Assembly: GCA_003864495.1 (NCBI GenBank)
Contig: ML133471.1
Location: 2,018,001-2,082,000, forward strand
DNA length: 64,000 nucleotides
Direction: 5' to 3'
From: Nemopilema nomurai
Lineage: Eukaryota; Cnidaria; Scyphozoa; Rhizostomeae; Rhizostomatidae
Part shown: positions 1-11,422 of the stretch, piece after piece
Position numbering within the stretch: the stretch's first letter is position 1
Layout of the letters: every line of letters starts with the position of its first letter
Program-made: the position numbers and the translations under genes
The notes under the pieces: generated by a model
The model's input: only the letters and a program-made list of their open reading frames with translations
What the model was told of the DNA's origin: nothing
Database searches by the model: none

Positions 1-729
1 GCCGCTCACGTCGCGTCGGATATTTTACATCATTGTATGATTAAGCCGCTCACGTCGCGACGGATATTTTACATCATTGTATGATTAAGCCGCTCACGTC
101 GCGTCGGATATTTTACATCATTGTATGATTAAGCCGCTCACGTCACGTCGGATATTTTACATCATTGTATGATTAAGCCGCTCACGTCAGGTCGGATATT
201 TTACATTATTGTATGATTAAGCCGCTCACGTCGCGTCGGATATTTTACATCGTTGTATGATTAAGCCGCTCACGTCGCGTCGGATATTTTACATCATTGT
301 ATGATTAAGCCGCTCACGTCGCGTCGGATATTTTACATTATTGTATGATTAAGCCGCTCACGTCGCGTCGGATATTTTACATCATTGTATGATTAAGCCG
401 CTCACGTCACGTCGGATATTTTACATCATTGTATGATTAAGCCGCTCACGTCAGGTCGGATATTTTACATCATTGTATGATTAAGCCGCTCACGTCGCGT
501 CGGATATTTTACATCATTGTATGATTAAGCCGCTCACGTCGCGTCGGATATTTTACATCATTGTATGATTAAGCCGCTCACGTCACGTCGGATATTTTAC
601 ATCATTGTATGATTAAGCCGCTCACGTCGCGTCGGATATTTTACATCATTGTATGATTAAGCCGCTCACGTCACGTCGGATATTTTACATCATTGTATGA
701 TTAAGCCGCTCACGTCGCGTCGGATATTT
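1..729. repeat. 44-bp tandem satellite, about 16.6 units
   Basis: Head-to-tail units of exactly 44 bp start at bases 1, 45, 89, 133 and so on, and stop at about 729 inside a unit. The array is cut by the left edge, so its true length is unknown. Units differ mainly at one CpG-rich spot after 'ctcacgtc' (gcgtc, gcgac, acgtc or aggtc) and at 'acatcatt', 'acattatt' or 'acatcgtt'. No coding frame or known family was recognised. Confidence 0.97.
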
Positions 730-1971
730 TCTGATTATTCGTGGTGTTGATTTATGATGACTTATGTAAAAAAAATAAACATATACACAGCAATTTTTCC
801 AACAAAGTATTTAAACAAAAAAGAGTATTTATCTTGCCGTTCTTAGGACATAGCTAGTAGCTGCAAGGTATTAACAGTGACTGATATGATTTTGATATCT
901 TCCAAAATGCGCTCTATGCAGTTTCGACGTCCATAATAAGATTTGCTTTGGTTCCTATATAGCTTAAGTTAATTGATATTTAGAAAAACACCAGTGAGCA
1001 ACAGAGCGAGTTCAGTACTTAAAAGGGAGACTAATACTCAAATAGATTTGAAAAGCCATTCTTCGTATGACAGAAAATAAGAAAGCTTTTTGGAATAACA
1101 AGGGCAAGCTTAAGAAAAAGAGGTCATGTGAAACTTATTACAAACATAAAACATATATGTTACTGGACTAAAGTGTACTAGCTGTGGATAGCATTATGAA
1201 AATACAAGCCGTTTAAATCGCCATACAAAGAAACGTTAAGTATAGGAATTGAAAAGTTTGTTAATTAACAAAATGTTTGTTGATTAAAGAAAAAAGAAGT
1301 GCTTGTTGATGCGGTTACCATTTTCGTTAAACTTAGCAAACGATTACTACTGCATCTTTACGAGAGCCCTCGAGGCTTCGTTCTTCATAAGAATCGGGAA
1401 GATCCATTAAATCTTTCCTATCTCATTTGAAATATGGAACGGCTTTCTTTCGGACGATGGGTGCCGTAACCATGGCATTTTGCGTTCTTTTTTAGGATCC
1501 ACGAACTCAAGTAGAATTAAGAGCAAAGTAATTGGCGTGGTTTTATTCTGATAAATGACCCTGAAGAACAAATCCTTGTCACACTGCCACTACTAGAACA
1601 ACTAAGTGACACATAACGTACAAACTGATTGGGTAATGAGGACGTCTGTCTTGTTGTTTGAAGTTTTGAGTTATTTCATGTTCCATGAAAAACATTAATT
1701 ATTCACAGACAACCACTCGTGGTAGTTGAAACTTGTTTGATACTCATTCAGTGTATAATCAAAGTAAAGGTCGAACATCAGGAGAATCGTTGTCCAAGTT
1801 TATTTGGATCGGACGTTGAAGCTGGATTCGACTTGCTAAAAGAGGAGGTTTGTCATCGGAAATGGACTCACAGAGAGCAAATAAACAACGATCATTGCGC
1901 GCGATAAGGTGGTTAGGATTAAAAAATCTTAATAAAAAAAAGTTAAAGCAATAAATGGTGTGGATGCACCT
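730..1971. other. intergenic DNA, no gene seen
   Basis: AT-rich sequence between the 44-bp array and the 3' end of the factor B-like gene. The only open frame is short and resembles nothing I know. I see no RNA gene or repeat. Confidence 0.6.
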
Positions 1972-1977
1972 TTTATT
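1972..1977 (-). promoter_or_regulatory. polyadenylation signal of the factor B-like gene
   Basis: AATAAA on the minus strand, only a few bases after the TAA stop at 1981-1983. If it is used, the 3' UTR is very short. A hexamer this common in AT-rich DNA is weak evidence alone; its position right behind the stop codon supports it. Confidence 0.5.
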
Positions 1978-1980
1978 GAT

Positions 1981-2596
1981 TTAGGTGCTTTTAAAAAACT
2001 CTTTCAATGTTTTTTTTATCCAGCTCAGATAGTTGGTCACTCTGGTGAGGTACCCATAAAGCGTCTTTCCTTGGCATTCATGATCTCCCCAGCTGACAAC
2101 TCCTACGAGCTTGTAAACTCTGTCCGATGAATCATACATTGAAAATGGGCCTCCACTGTCTCCTTGGCAAGCATCTAGTCCATCTTTTTCACCAGTGCAA
2201 AACATTTTCTTCGCAACATTTGCCCCCAATTCGCAAGTTTCATTTGAATTTACCCTTAAGCCAAGGTACTGCAGCCGCTGTACCTTTCGTTTGTCTTTAT
2301 CAACGTATCCCCAGCCACTAACAAATCCAATTTGTCTTTTGTTATCCTTTAGACCTTCTTTCAAGTAATCATTAGGCTTCGGGAGACAGATGCGCCTGAT
2401 ATACCTTGAAAAGACTAGTGGGTTCGTCAGCTCAAATATGGCGATGTCATCCTCATAGTTGTCGCGTTGTTTACTACCGAACTCAAATTTGGGATGAGGA
2501 TATATTTCTCTGACTTTCGTGCCGTTTTGCTTCATCCAAGCACTTGAGACTTTCTCATGATTGACAATGTTCAATTTTCCGGCAACAATGCTGTAC
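1981..2596 (-). CDS. Bf: factor B exon 11: catalytic aspartate and serine, stop
   Basis: Acceptor TTTTTCATAG at 2597, phase 2. It codes the rest of the protease: DDIAIFELT (catalytic Asp), GFVSGWGYVDKDKRK, FCTGEKDGLDACQGDSGGP (catalytic Ser) and LVGVVSWGDHECQG, ending in the C-terminal helix LSWIKKTLKEF. The residue six before the catalytic serine is Asp, as in trypsin. Confidence 0.93.
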
Positions 2597-5500
2597 CTAT
2601 GAAAAAGTCTTGGCGCTCACACAAGTTCTCTCACCCTTAATAAGCTTCCAATAAAACTTATCCACTGTAGCAAAAAAAGGTAGTAAATTCCAGGAAGAAA
2701 CGTGGATAAAACGTTTTGTGTTATGCACTTTAATGGTATGTACAAAAAATTTTCTCGCATGAATACGTTCAGAACATATTTGGTGACACGGAGTGATAAA
2801 GAGTTGACAGCTGCGCAAGAGTATGGACCAAAGACCACAAATGGTATGCGGCACCTCAGGACTCGTAAAGAATTCAGCATACAATATTTTACTGCTTTTT
2901 GTGTTTGTACACAATGTACATAGCACGTTGCAGCAAAAAAGAAACAACAACAGTCTACCAATGGAGTTTTTCCTATTAATTCCTTTTTTGAGACTTATGG
3001 TTTTCAGTCGGCAACACTTGTGTTTCTTTGCGGCTTTTCTAGAAAGTTTTGCTCAAAATGTAAAGCTTGTTGCCTTTTGAATTTAACACAAAGGTGTAAA
3101 AATAACTAAGAGAAGCTTTCCAGGATGCAATTCTACAGTATACATTACATACCTGTATGGATCAGATATTGTCTGTATCCGGCTATCATCTTTCTCTAAG
3201 CAATGCGCAGCGGTTACAATGGCAGTGTTGCTTATGATTGATCCTCCACACTTGAAATAATCTAATTTGAAACAGAACATTCAATGTGTCAAGACAGTGC
3301 TTGTATTGCTGGAAATGAGATGGCTCTTTGGATACCTCGTTTAAATGTACTGTAAAACCTAAGCTGTTTGAAAACTTTTAAAGCAACGTGTTATGCAAGG
3401 GAAGGTTGGCTAACTTATTCAATCTAAGTTAAATGTCTATTTAGCCATTTGTCTAATTTAGATATTGAACAACTTTAGTGAGTGTTCCACCTTCCTCAAT
3501 CGGCGCTAGAACAAATGGTTTACTTTAGCTGCTTATCTTTAGCCCGCTCGAACACAAATTACCTGCACGAGTCAATTTTTTGCTGTTGCTAGATGTTAAC
3601 ATAACGTATAAGAGCGCTTTGGTAGACGCACTAGCAACTATTTCAGTAGAATTTGAAAGCTTGAATGAATCATAGCAAATGAGGATCGAGCTTACAGCTC
3701 TTGCCGTCTTCACTGAGCAGGTAAATAGCAACCTGCCATGGCCAGAGGTTCGTTTCATTTGCATCCTGTCCGCCGGCCACACGGCCCAGCCCACCATACA
3801 CGTTTGCGCCAACACCACACTCTTTATAGTCTAAAAAGAAACATTGTTTCAGGTTTCAAGGGTGAAACAACAAAAAACACATAAATAATCAAGGCATGCA
3901 AACACAAAATATTCTTATCAACTATAGTAATTATTAACTTGATGCTCTTATTAACTTCAATTCTTCATTAAAACTTGAAGTTCAATTCAAGCCAGCATTC
4001 TATTAGCCAGAATGACCTCTATTAGTTTACGCAAACTTTGTTACATGCTTTTGTCAGCTTTGTATATATACTAAAAAATTACATACTAAACAAGTGTGCC
4101 GATTGCAGAGGCTCGATTTAGATGACTACTTAAATATTCTTTTGCACATCTTTACCCACAGTGGAAATGAGAGACGTGGTTGATTGCTTTGTACATTGCT
4201 AGGCACCACGTCTTATTAGCAATAAACACTCATGATATTATTACCTGTGTACACCATTTTATCAATCAAAGTTGTGAAATTCTCTTGAGACTGAAGGTGA
4301 AACACAAGTGGTTTCCATGTTTTTTTCGACTTTGATGCAATATTTCCCAATTGGGATGGCTTTATATTTTTTCCGATTCCAATCACGTAGACTTGTAATT
4401 TATATCTTTTCTTGAGTCTATTTGCCTCATCTATTGGACTCCCTTTAAGAAAAAAGAAGGCATTCAGCAAGGCCAAGAGAGGGACGGTATCTAACAAGAA
4501 AGAATAGCTGGAAAGCTTTGATTTTTGACCGTGCATTATATGGTATTTCAGTGAGATACTTATTATAGGAAGGTTATTTCTCTGAATGAAATTAATTGTT
4601 CGTTTTCGTTGACTTTTTGTTGTGACATGATAGTCACAATATTGCATCTATCTTTTTTACAAAAACATTTCCCAATATTGCATCTATCTTTTTTACAAAA
4701 ACATTTCCCAAATTTTGCATCTATCTTGTTGAAGGTTCTCATTTCCCAGAAAAACTCATTTTAAGTTATTGGATCAAGATAGGGTGAGACTGTGGCACCT
4801 CCATAGTTGTGCCTTCCATCGGTAATCAAAATGAGGGCTCTGTTCCTTTTCTCCTTGTTTTCATACAGAATCGTTTGATTGACCAATGCCAATCCACGTT
4901 CTATGTTTGTGCCGCCTCCGCTGTACTTGATGTTATTCGTCTTCTTGCATGCTCGTGTTGAGGTGGCTACACCAGGGTCGCCAATATTGTATGCAAGATA
5001 TGCTTTTGTACTGAATGTTACTGCGGCAACTCTTGTGCCACCCTTCCTGAAGAGATCAAATAGGCTACTTTTAGAGTCTTGGAAAAGGCTCGGCAATTAC
5101 CTCATCTTCTAAGTGAATTAGTCAGTTAGTCATGCTCACCTCCCAATCTAATTTGTACTCTTTCATCGTACACTTGTAGAATACACTTTGCAAAACTTTT
5201 ACTACATTTGAAACTTAGCTAATGTACCCAGGAACGTGGTAGAAAATCTTCTCACTATCTTAAATATGGACCAACCATGCATAAAATTTAACACATCACA
5301 TTGCCTTTGTCACCATATCGCCCAATGCAATGTTTATCCTTACTTCATCGCAACCGCGCACTCCCTTTCTCTCTTAGTCTTGCACTTTTTCGAATCTACT
5401 GTTCCTTGCGCAGCCGCGCGTTTTTTTAGTGGAGAGTACGTTAACACGTTGTCAATTTAACAAGTTCAATTATTCAATTTATTTTTCATTTTACCAGTGT

Positions 5501-8500
5501 AGAATGATTAATGTTTTGTTCTGTTTTTTAAAGGATTAAGTTACATGAAAACTTTTGAATAAGAAACAACCCTTTTTCAGACCTTCGCTAGTTTGGCATC
5601 AAAAGTGTTATTTTAAAAAAAATTAGGGCCTATCTTGCCTACAATTGTGTTTTTTACATGCGGGACACTACTTTTCTCCTCTGACTCCATGTTCTCTGCA
5701 TGCAAAACAAAAAAATGGCGGAAGAATATTAGTGAGCAAATCACATGAATGCACCAAAGCACCACAATTGATTGCGTCTATGAAGCTTCAACATGTTAAT
5801 GTGAATGAAAAATAAAAGCTCGTACCCATAGTCCACACCAAGTCTCACAATGAGTTAAGACAGACAATCCAGTGTAAGCTTAAAGTTTTTGATGCCGATG
5901 CTGCTTGACGAGTCAATCATAAAAATGACATCCAGCCCTTTTGGATCGTTGGTTGACAAAGAGCGGCCTCTACTGCGGATGCATTTTCCATCTTCGTCTT
6001 TCTTACACGTTTTGGTCGAGAGCTTCGAAACCATATTCTCCATGAATAATTTAGACGTCTCTTCAAGGGGTGGAATAACTACTCTGTTGTCATCTAAAAT
6101 GTCACGAAACAGAAGTAGCTGAGACTCTTTTTAGGTTTTACTTCGATCATGCAACAGACATTATGTAAAATGCAAGTGCCTTGGCTTTGCCGATTCTCAA
6201 CCATTGCCGTGCTACTCACGATTCATTGGCTAGTTATCAAGGCTTTGGAGTCTACGTAGCCAAGAGCTTGGTTGTCTGTGACAAGAAAGGTGACTATGAA
6301 TACCTAAGCAATAGCCGTCTTCCCGTCAATTTCTATATGCATTGCCGTTCTCTATCACCAACCAGTGTGAATCCAGGTAAGCACTCAAACATCACGACAT
6401 CGCCCTTGAATGAATTTGCCGCCGATTCGTCTGCCATTCGCTGGTACACCGGGATTCGGACAGTGGCTCTCTGCAGAAATTAAGTCAACTCTTAAGTGGC
6501 CATTGAGGGCTTCGAGAGCTACCTTGAAGATGATTCAAAATATACTTCTGAAAACAGGCTACGGAGGTTTCCTCGAGAAAAGAGGTTTGAAGTGTTGGAA
6601 ATAAAGATGCCGCGGCTAAATCACTTAACACTAGTTCCTTACTATTGTCGTCACATATTGCAATCTCTCCACTCCACAAGCCATTCGACTGACAAGTTCT
6701 AAGTGAAGAGCCAATCAGGGTGAAGCCACTTCTGCAGAAAAAACTGACATTTGCAGCGGCTGTAAAATTTGAGCCAAATCTTCTGCCATTTTCTGGTCGT
6801 CCTGGGTCACCGCAATTAGTCCCTAAAAGGATGAAAAAGAAAACATGAATCATCTTAAAAAGCATGGCACAGGTTTTTCAAGAAACATCATTGCTCTAAT
6901 TGTCTCCTTGAGTATTGACTTTCTTCATTCATTCATCATTTTGAGATGCATCGACATTGATGATCAAACCAAACTTCTCTTGAAAACATGAATCAACAAA
7001 TAAATAATCAGATATCTACTTTCACGCACTTCTGCATTTCATAGGGAACCTTGGGCTCCACTTTCCTTTTGGACCACAGGTAATGTAATCTGTATTTAAC
7101 ACCTCATAATTCTTGTTGCAGAAGAAGGTGATCGTCGTTCCATACTCGAGGTTTGCGTTGTCCTTTATAAAGTAGCCATTCTTAAAATTCTTGAGCCAGT
7201 ACGGGGCTTTGCACTTTATTGCTGCAAAAATGATATTGAGCTTTAATACAGTTATCAGCAAGAGTAAAAGATCAAGAAACAGAGAAAAGCATACGGTGAC
7301 TACTTCGTGCCATGAAAAGGTTAAGTTTCCTATATAACGTTAATAGTACAAAATATATTAGGTCTTTGTAGAAGTAATTCTATCCTAGCGAAGAGTCCTC
7401 GAATCACTTCCTAAAGAGACCTTGATATAAATTTGGCGAACTATGTTCATTAGGGCACTAATTCCTTCCATACGTCAGGATAACAATGCGAAAAATGAAC
7501 ATCCATAGGCAGGCGGCAGAAGCAATTTCAACATATCCATGCAGGAACAAATCACCAACACATATCCGACGAGCATGTTAGCGACAAATATGTCTGCTTT
7601 CAACTTACCAACACATTTCGGGGCTTTATGACTCCAAGTTCCAGATTTGCGACATTCTATTTCTCCTTGCCCTATCAGGGTGAATCCTTCATCACACTTG
7701 TATACAATGCTATCCCCCGGCTTCCTTGAATCAGCATTCACTGTCCCGTTCATCATCAACTCTGGCTTTGGGCACCGAATATTTCCATCTGTAAAAAATG
7801 AGACAACAGATGTCAGTGATTATTCTAAAGGCACCCTCAGCAGAACCCCTCTGGTTTTGGCCTACCACTTAACATTCAACTTAAGATATGCCTTGTAAAT
7901 TAGTAACAATAAACATCCATAAATGACTGATTTTGTAATTGTCAGTTTTCAGAAAGATTGATTGTATAAGAAGAGCACACTTGGCTAGAACTGTTTTAAA
8001 AAATTTGTTTCCAGGAAACTTGAGCCTAATGTTATCTGATTAAACATTACTTCTTTAATTGCGTTTTCAAGATCGACAATGAGAAAATTGTTTATTTAGT
8101 TATTGCTTGCAATATCCTGTGCCAATAGAGAACTCTTTTTAGAACGTGTCCTACATTCTCAAAACTGCAGCGAAGCATTTTTGCATACTTTATGCACTTT
8201 CCTACCTGATATCCCACATAAAGTGCAAAAGTCAAAGAAATGACTAAAAGGTGACAAAATAAATAGACAGCTGCGGATTATAAATCACTTTAGACGTTGT
8301 GAGAAAATAAACATAATTAAGTAGCCGAACCACTCAGTTGAATAAAACTCTCATCTAGTAGGTCTCCAAGTGAAGTGAGTATATTTTTCATGCAAATGCA
8401 AATTGTCACTTCCTTTTCCTGGTGGAAGAAGAATACCAGAAACTTTCATTACGATTTCTTAGCAAAACTTCGATTTCTTAGCAAAACTTTTAGTGAAGTA

Positions 8501-10280
8501 TAGAGGTCAAATTCTTTCAGGGGGCTGCCACGCACTGTTCCGATTGGGTGTGCCTGCGACCCAAAACAAGTCAGTCTTAGCTTTTCCACCATTCTTAAGC
8601 CAAACATGGAGGCATGGATTGACTTACCGACGCAAATTGGCAGCTCCTTTGACCATTTACCGTTCCTTTTGCATTTTGTTCGCGTTGATCCTAGTAGAGT
8701 GTAACCCTTTGCACAGCGAAACTTGAGTCTTGAGCCTACTTTCGATATTCGTCCTGGTCGAAACTTGATGTACTTTACTTCAAGATTTTCTGAAAACTTC
8801 AGTTTAGCACAAACATCTTTGGCTAGAAATACAAGTAGATATAGAATGAGCTAACTGAAATGAGCTTCTGCAGTTTGCACTAGTTTAAAAAGGAAATTTG
8901 GTAGTTGGCGGAGCCACAATAGAGCTGATATCACGCCTTGGGTGATTGCTAATGAATCCTCGCATGGTCCTTTCAGATATCGGAACAATGCATCGGATCT
9001 ACCCAAAGACAGCAAAATGATGCTCAGTCACAAAGGCTTCAAACATGGATTGGACCAATAAAAATTGGACATGTTTTTATTGCGTCGGACAAGATGAAAT
9101 TAGATAGCAATTTAATTCAGTTTCTCAAAATTCATTATTTCAAGCGCTAGGAAATAGGGCAGAGTTGATTCATCATTGCGGCAGACTTTGAAGAGGAAAG
9201 CACTAATGCGTTCAAACGACGAGCAAGCACAAAGAAGACTTGCGTAGCTTTCAGATGCAAACACGGAAGTGTCTAATCTATCTAGCTTGTTAGAGTGATG
9301 GTAAGGGGTTAAATACCTTGCAGAAACTGCTGCATGCATACGTAAAACAGGGGTGCAACAGCAACAACACAGCAATTCTTATACAGCAATACAACAACAA
9401 CAATCCAGCAATACAACAATACGAATTTGCTACTTTATTCAAACAAATGATTTATCATAAAGTTATGACTCTCTGAAAGTTTTCTCTGCTTCTGCACCTG
9501 AATTTTTTTCATTAATGTTACACCACAGATACAAAATTTGCTAAACCTACAAACCTTGCTAAACTTAAAGGGGTTAAGAAATGGTTTGATGGTAAATATC
9601 ACACTCAAGCCTCTGTGACTTCTTTGCTCTACTTGCCAAAGGAAGAGCTTGTTGTTTGAAAACTAAGTTGTTCTCAGAAAAAGGATTACCTAGATGGCAC
9701 ATAACTTCAAATACTTCTTCTGTGAAACAAATTTGGAAAATTGAAGGTCACGAATTTGATTTAAAAAACTTTGTATCTGAATGACTTTATATTAAAAAAA
9801 GTAGAACAGTAAAGAAGAAGTACAGTTAATGATGAAACAATAAAGAACATTGGGCATACATCAGATAATAACATCAGATAATAACATCAGATAATAACAT
9901 CAGATAATAACATCAGATAATAACATCAGATAATAACATCAGATAATAACATCAGATAATAACATCAGATAATAACATCAGATAATAACATCAGATAATA
10001 ACATCAGATAATAACATCAGATAATAACATCAGATAATAACATCAGATAATAACATCAGATAATAACATCAGATAATAACATCAGATAATAACATCAGAT
10101 AATAACATCAGATAATAACATTGTGGACACCTCTACATGTTTGCATCATGTGAAAAGGGTTTAGAATAAAAGCCTCCCTCCTCTCTCTATAAAACTTAAT
10201 GCTAGACTCCACTCACATTTCTTTTGATGTGCAATTGCAATGGTCAGAAGCAACAATAGTAGTGAGAAAAGGTGCTTCAT
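1981..10280 (-). CDS. Bf: complement factor B/C2-like serine protease gene, 11 exons, with one in-frame stop
   Basis: Factor B and C2 supply the catalytic subunit of the complement C3 convertase: the vWA domain binds C3b through a metal site and the protease cleaves C3. Here 11 exons joined at GT-AG sites in consistent phase give 2385 nt (795 codons including the stop; human factor B is 764 residues). Order: signal peptide, four CCP modules (about residues 22-270), linker, vWA (about 305-500), trypsin-like protease (about 515-794). Visible residues are the MIDAS DSSSS, GGGTN and TDG, the catalytic TAAHC, DDIA and GDSGGP, and four cysteines per CCP. The RGRS stretch just before the vWA domain sits where factor D cuts mammalian factor B. 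Codon 350 is TAA inside the vWA domain, and everything after it is otherwise intact. The locus is therefore a recent pseudogene, a null allele or a base error. Confidence 0.9.
3153..3261 (-). CDS. Bf: factor B exon 10: catalytic histidine
   Basis: Acceptor CAAATTAG, donor ACAG|GTATGT, phase 1 in, 2 out. It codes FKCGGSIISNTAIVTAAHC, containing the catalytic histidine and its usual disulfide partner. Confidence 0.88.
3696..3830 (-). CDS. Bf: factor B exon 9: start of the serine protease domain
   Basis: Acceptor TTTTTAG, donor AGCT|GTAAGC, phase 1-1. It codes YKECGVG, then RVAGGQDA and PWQVAIYL. This is a chymotrypsin-type activation motif followed by the first beta strand. The open frame that starts nearby on the same strand is in another phase and is not the gene. 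Confidence 0.85.
4245..4442 (-). CDS. Bf: factor B exon 8: end of vWA
   Basis: Acceptor TTCTTAAAG, donor ACAG|GTAATA, phase 1-1. It codes EANRLKKRYKLQVYVIGIG, the last strand of the vWA fold, then the FTTLIDKMV helix that links to the protease in factor B. Confidence 0.87.
4641..4735. repeat. 36-bp tandem duplication in a factor B intron
   Basis: The stretch beginning 'attgcatctatctttttta' at 4641 is repeated at 4677 and again in part at about 4714. It lies in the intron between the vWA core exon and the last vWA exon. Confidence 0.85.
4799..5046 (-). CDS. Bf: factor B exon 7: vWA core
   Basis: Acceptor TCTCTTCAG, phase 2 in; donor GGAG|GTGCCA, phase 1 out (a weak donor). It codes GTRVAAVTFSTKAYLAY, the MIDAS threonine loop SGGGTN and the MIDAS aspartate in ALILITDGRHNYG. 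Confidence 0.87.
5826..6093 (-). CDS. Bf: factor B exon 6: linker and first part of vWA, with in-frame TAA
   Basis: Starts at CATTTTAG|AT and ends TATGG|GTACGA (phase 1 in, 2 out). It codes a charged linker with CIRSRGRS, a plausible factor D cleavage area, then DVIFMIDSSSSIG, the first MIDAS loop. In the helix that follows, the frame reads LTLDCLS, TAA (5855-5857), LIVRLGVDYG. Both sides fit the vWA family, so the stop is inside the domain. The only nearby alternative donor would not restore a frame. Confidence 0.85.
6643..6822 (-). CDS. Bf: factor B exon 5: CCP module 4
   Basis: A phase 1-1 exon (acceptor CCTTTTAG, donor GTAAGG). Canonical CCP: NCGDPGRPENG, FFCRSGFTLIGSS, RTCQSNGLWSG and AICDD. 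It is the last module before the vWA linker. Confidence 0.9.
7030..7221 (-). CDS. Bf: factor B exon 4: CCP module 3
   Basis: A phase 1-1 exon (acceptor TTTTTGCAG, donor GTGCGTG). CCP cysteines lie in IKCKAPYW, FFCNKNYE, ITCGPKGKW and MKCR. It is the most divergent of the four modules. Confidence 0.85.
7609..7788 (-). CDS. Bf: factor B exon 3: CCP module 2
   Basis: A symmetrical phase 1-1 exon (acceptor TTTACAG, donor GTAAGTTG). Typical sushi pattern: RCPKPE, YKCDEGFTLIG, IECRKSGTWS and PKCV. Confidence 0.9.
8628..8822 (-). CDS. Bf: factor B exon 2: CCP module 1
   Basis: The acceptor is TTTCTAG and the donor GTAAGTC, phase 1 on both sides. About 64 codons with four CCP cysteines (VCAKL, FRCAKG, TKCKRN, PICV) and the conserved W of GKWS before the last one. 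Confidence 0.85.
9356..9421. repeat. CAA-rich low-complexity tract
   Basis: Runs of caacaa and cagcaatacaa in factor B intron 1. Confidence 0.7.
9858..10121. repeat. 13-bp minisatellite, about 20 perfect copies
   Basis: The unit acatcagataata repeats without visible mismatch for 264 bp. It lies in factor B intron 1, ending about 95 bp from the signal-peptide exon donor. The perfect identity suggests recent expansion. Confidence 0.97.
10217..10280 (-). CDS. Bf: factor B exon 1: start and signal peptide
   Basis: ATG at 10278-10280 opens a clear secretion signal, MKHLFSLLLLLLTIAIA, then H-Q-K-K. The donor is AAAT|GTGAGT, leaving phase 1. The start is chosen because it is directly followed by the hydrophobic core and joins in phase to the first CCP exon. 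Confidence 0.85.
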
Positions 10281-11042
10281 CCTCTGGAACTTCTTATCTA
10301 TAAAAATGGGTAAAAAAGAAATCTCATACAATTTTTTAAGAGTTGAAGTAAGCTAAGAACTTGAAAAGCAACTATTGACAAGCCACTATTGGTGATCATG
10401 ATGTCCCTTGTCAATAAATAGCAAATAAAACTTGTCACTGGTGATGTTGAATTTGATGATAATGAAGAAATTAATAACTGATACTCCTGACTAATTATGA
10501 ACTTGACCAATTGGAAATCAACAGTTACGGCCCGATCAAATTCTCTGGAGGAAAGAAAAGACAAGAAGATGTTGAACAAATTTCTTAACGCCTTGCGACA
10601 CCGAAAAGTTATATCATGCCTTAAGATCCCTGACTGTCGAATTGTAGTTTATAACAACAAAAAGAATTTTATATGTCAAATCAACAAATCAACCCGTCTA
10701 GAAAACAAACCTTACTCGCTACAGGACAGCTCAAAACACAGTGTATGACGATTCCTAAAGCCCTTTGAGCGCAGAAAACTTCAAGGGGCTCTTTGGGCCA
10801 AGAAAACTTCAAGAAAACTGATACTTAAAATTCCAACTCACCTGGGTAGTACATTCAGTGATCTTCAGTAAAGAAACAGACTCTGCAGTTTAATCATCCG
10901 ATCTCACCGATGTCAAACAGGAAGCTTTTACAAAACTGCGAGTTCCGCTTTTTCATTGTATTCCGGTTCGTGTCGTTTTGATATCAAGATTGCTGCAATA
11001 GCATACGTAACATTGTAGCCTACAATCTTAAGACGTATAATC
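10281..11042. other. upstream region of the factor B-like gene, no gene seen
   Basis: It probably contains the promoter and 5' UTR of the minus-strand gene. On that strand TTTTTATAG|ATAAGAAG lies just before the ATG and could be an acceptor for a 5' UTR exon. Short open frames on both strands resemble no family. Confidence 0.4.
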
Positions 11043-11422
11043 ACAGACCAGTCAACTCTCCCGGTTTTGCCAGGAGACTCCAGGTTTTGCTTGTTTTCTC
11101 CCGGTTTTTAGTGATTTTCTCTCTTTTTTCTTGTCTTTCAGAAGAGGTTTTCTTAAAAAAAAGCGATTGAAATGACTTCCCTCATGGCAATGTTTTTGTT
11201 AGCGTTTGGAAATTAACTAAAACGTTAAAAACCATCAGCAAGACGCTACGCATGATAATTCTTGTCATTATCTGTTTGGTCACCATGACTTTTTGACAGG
11301 TATGCTGTTTATAAATTTAACAAACTCCAGGGATCTCCCTGTTTTTGGCCAAATCTCCTGGTTTTACTCAACAACAAAATCTGAAATTTCCAGGTTTCGA
11401 AATTTTAGGTTGACAGGTCTGT
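11043..11422. mobile_element. candidate MITE with 14-bp terminal inverted repeats
   Basis: Left end acagaccagtcaac and right end gttgacaggtctgt are inverted repeats with one mismatch, 380 bp apart, with no coding capacity between them. Subterminal 'ctcccggttttgccagg' and 'ctccaggttttg' motifs recur inside. No clean target duplication was found, so the class is open. Confidence 0.5.

Noticed and set aside
3525..3818. Minus-strand open frame MVLAQTCMVGWAVW...
   Set aside because: It overlaps factor B exon 9 in the wrong phase; the right phase gives YKECGVG and RVAGGQDA.
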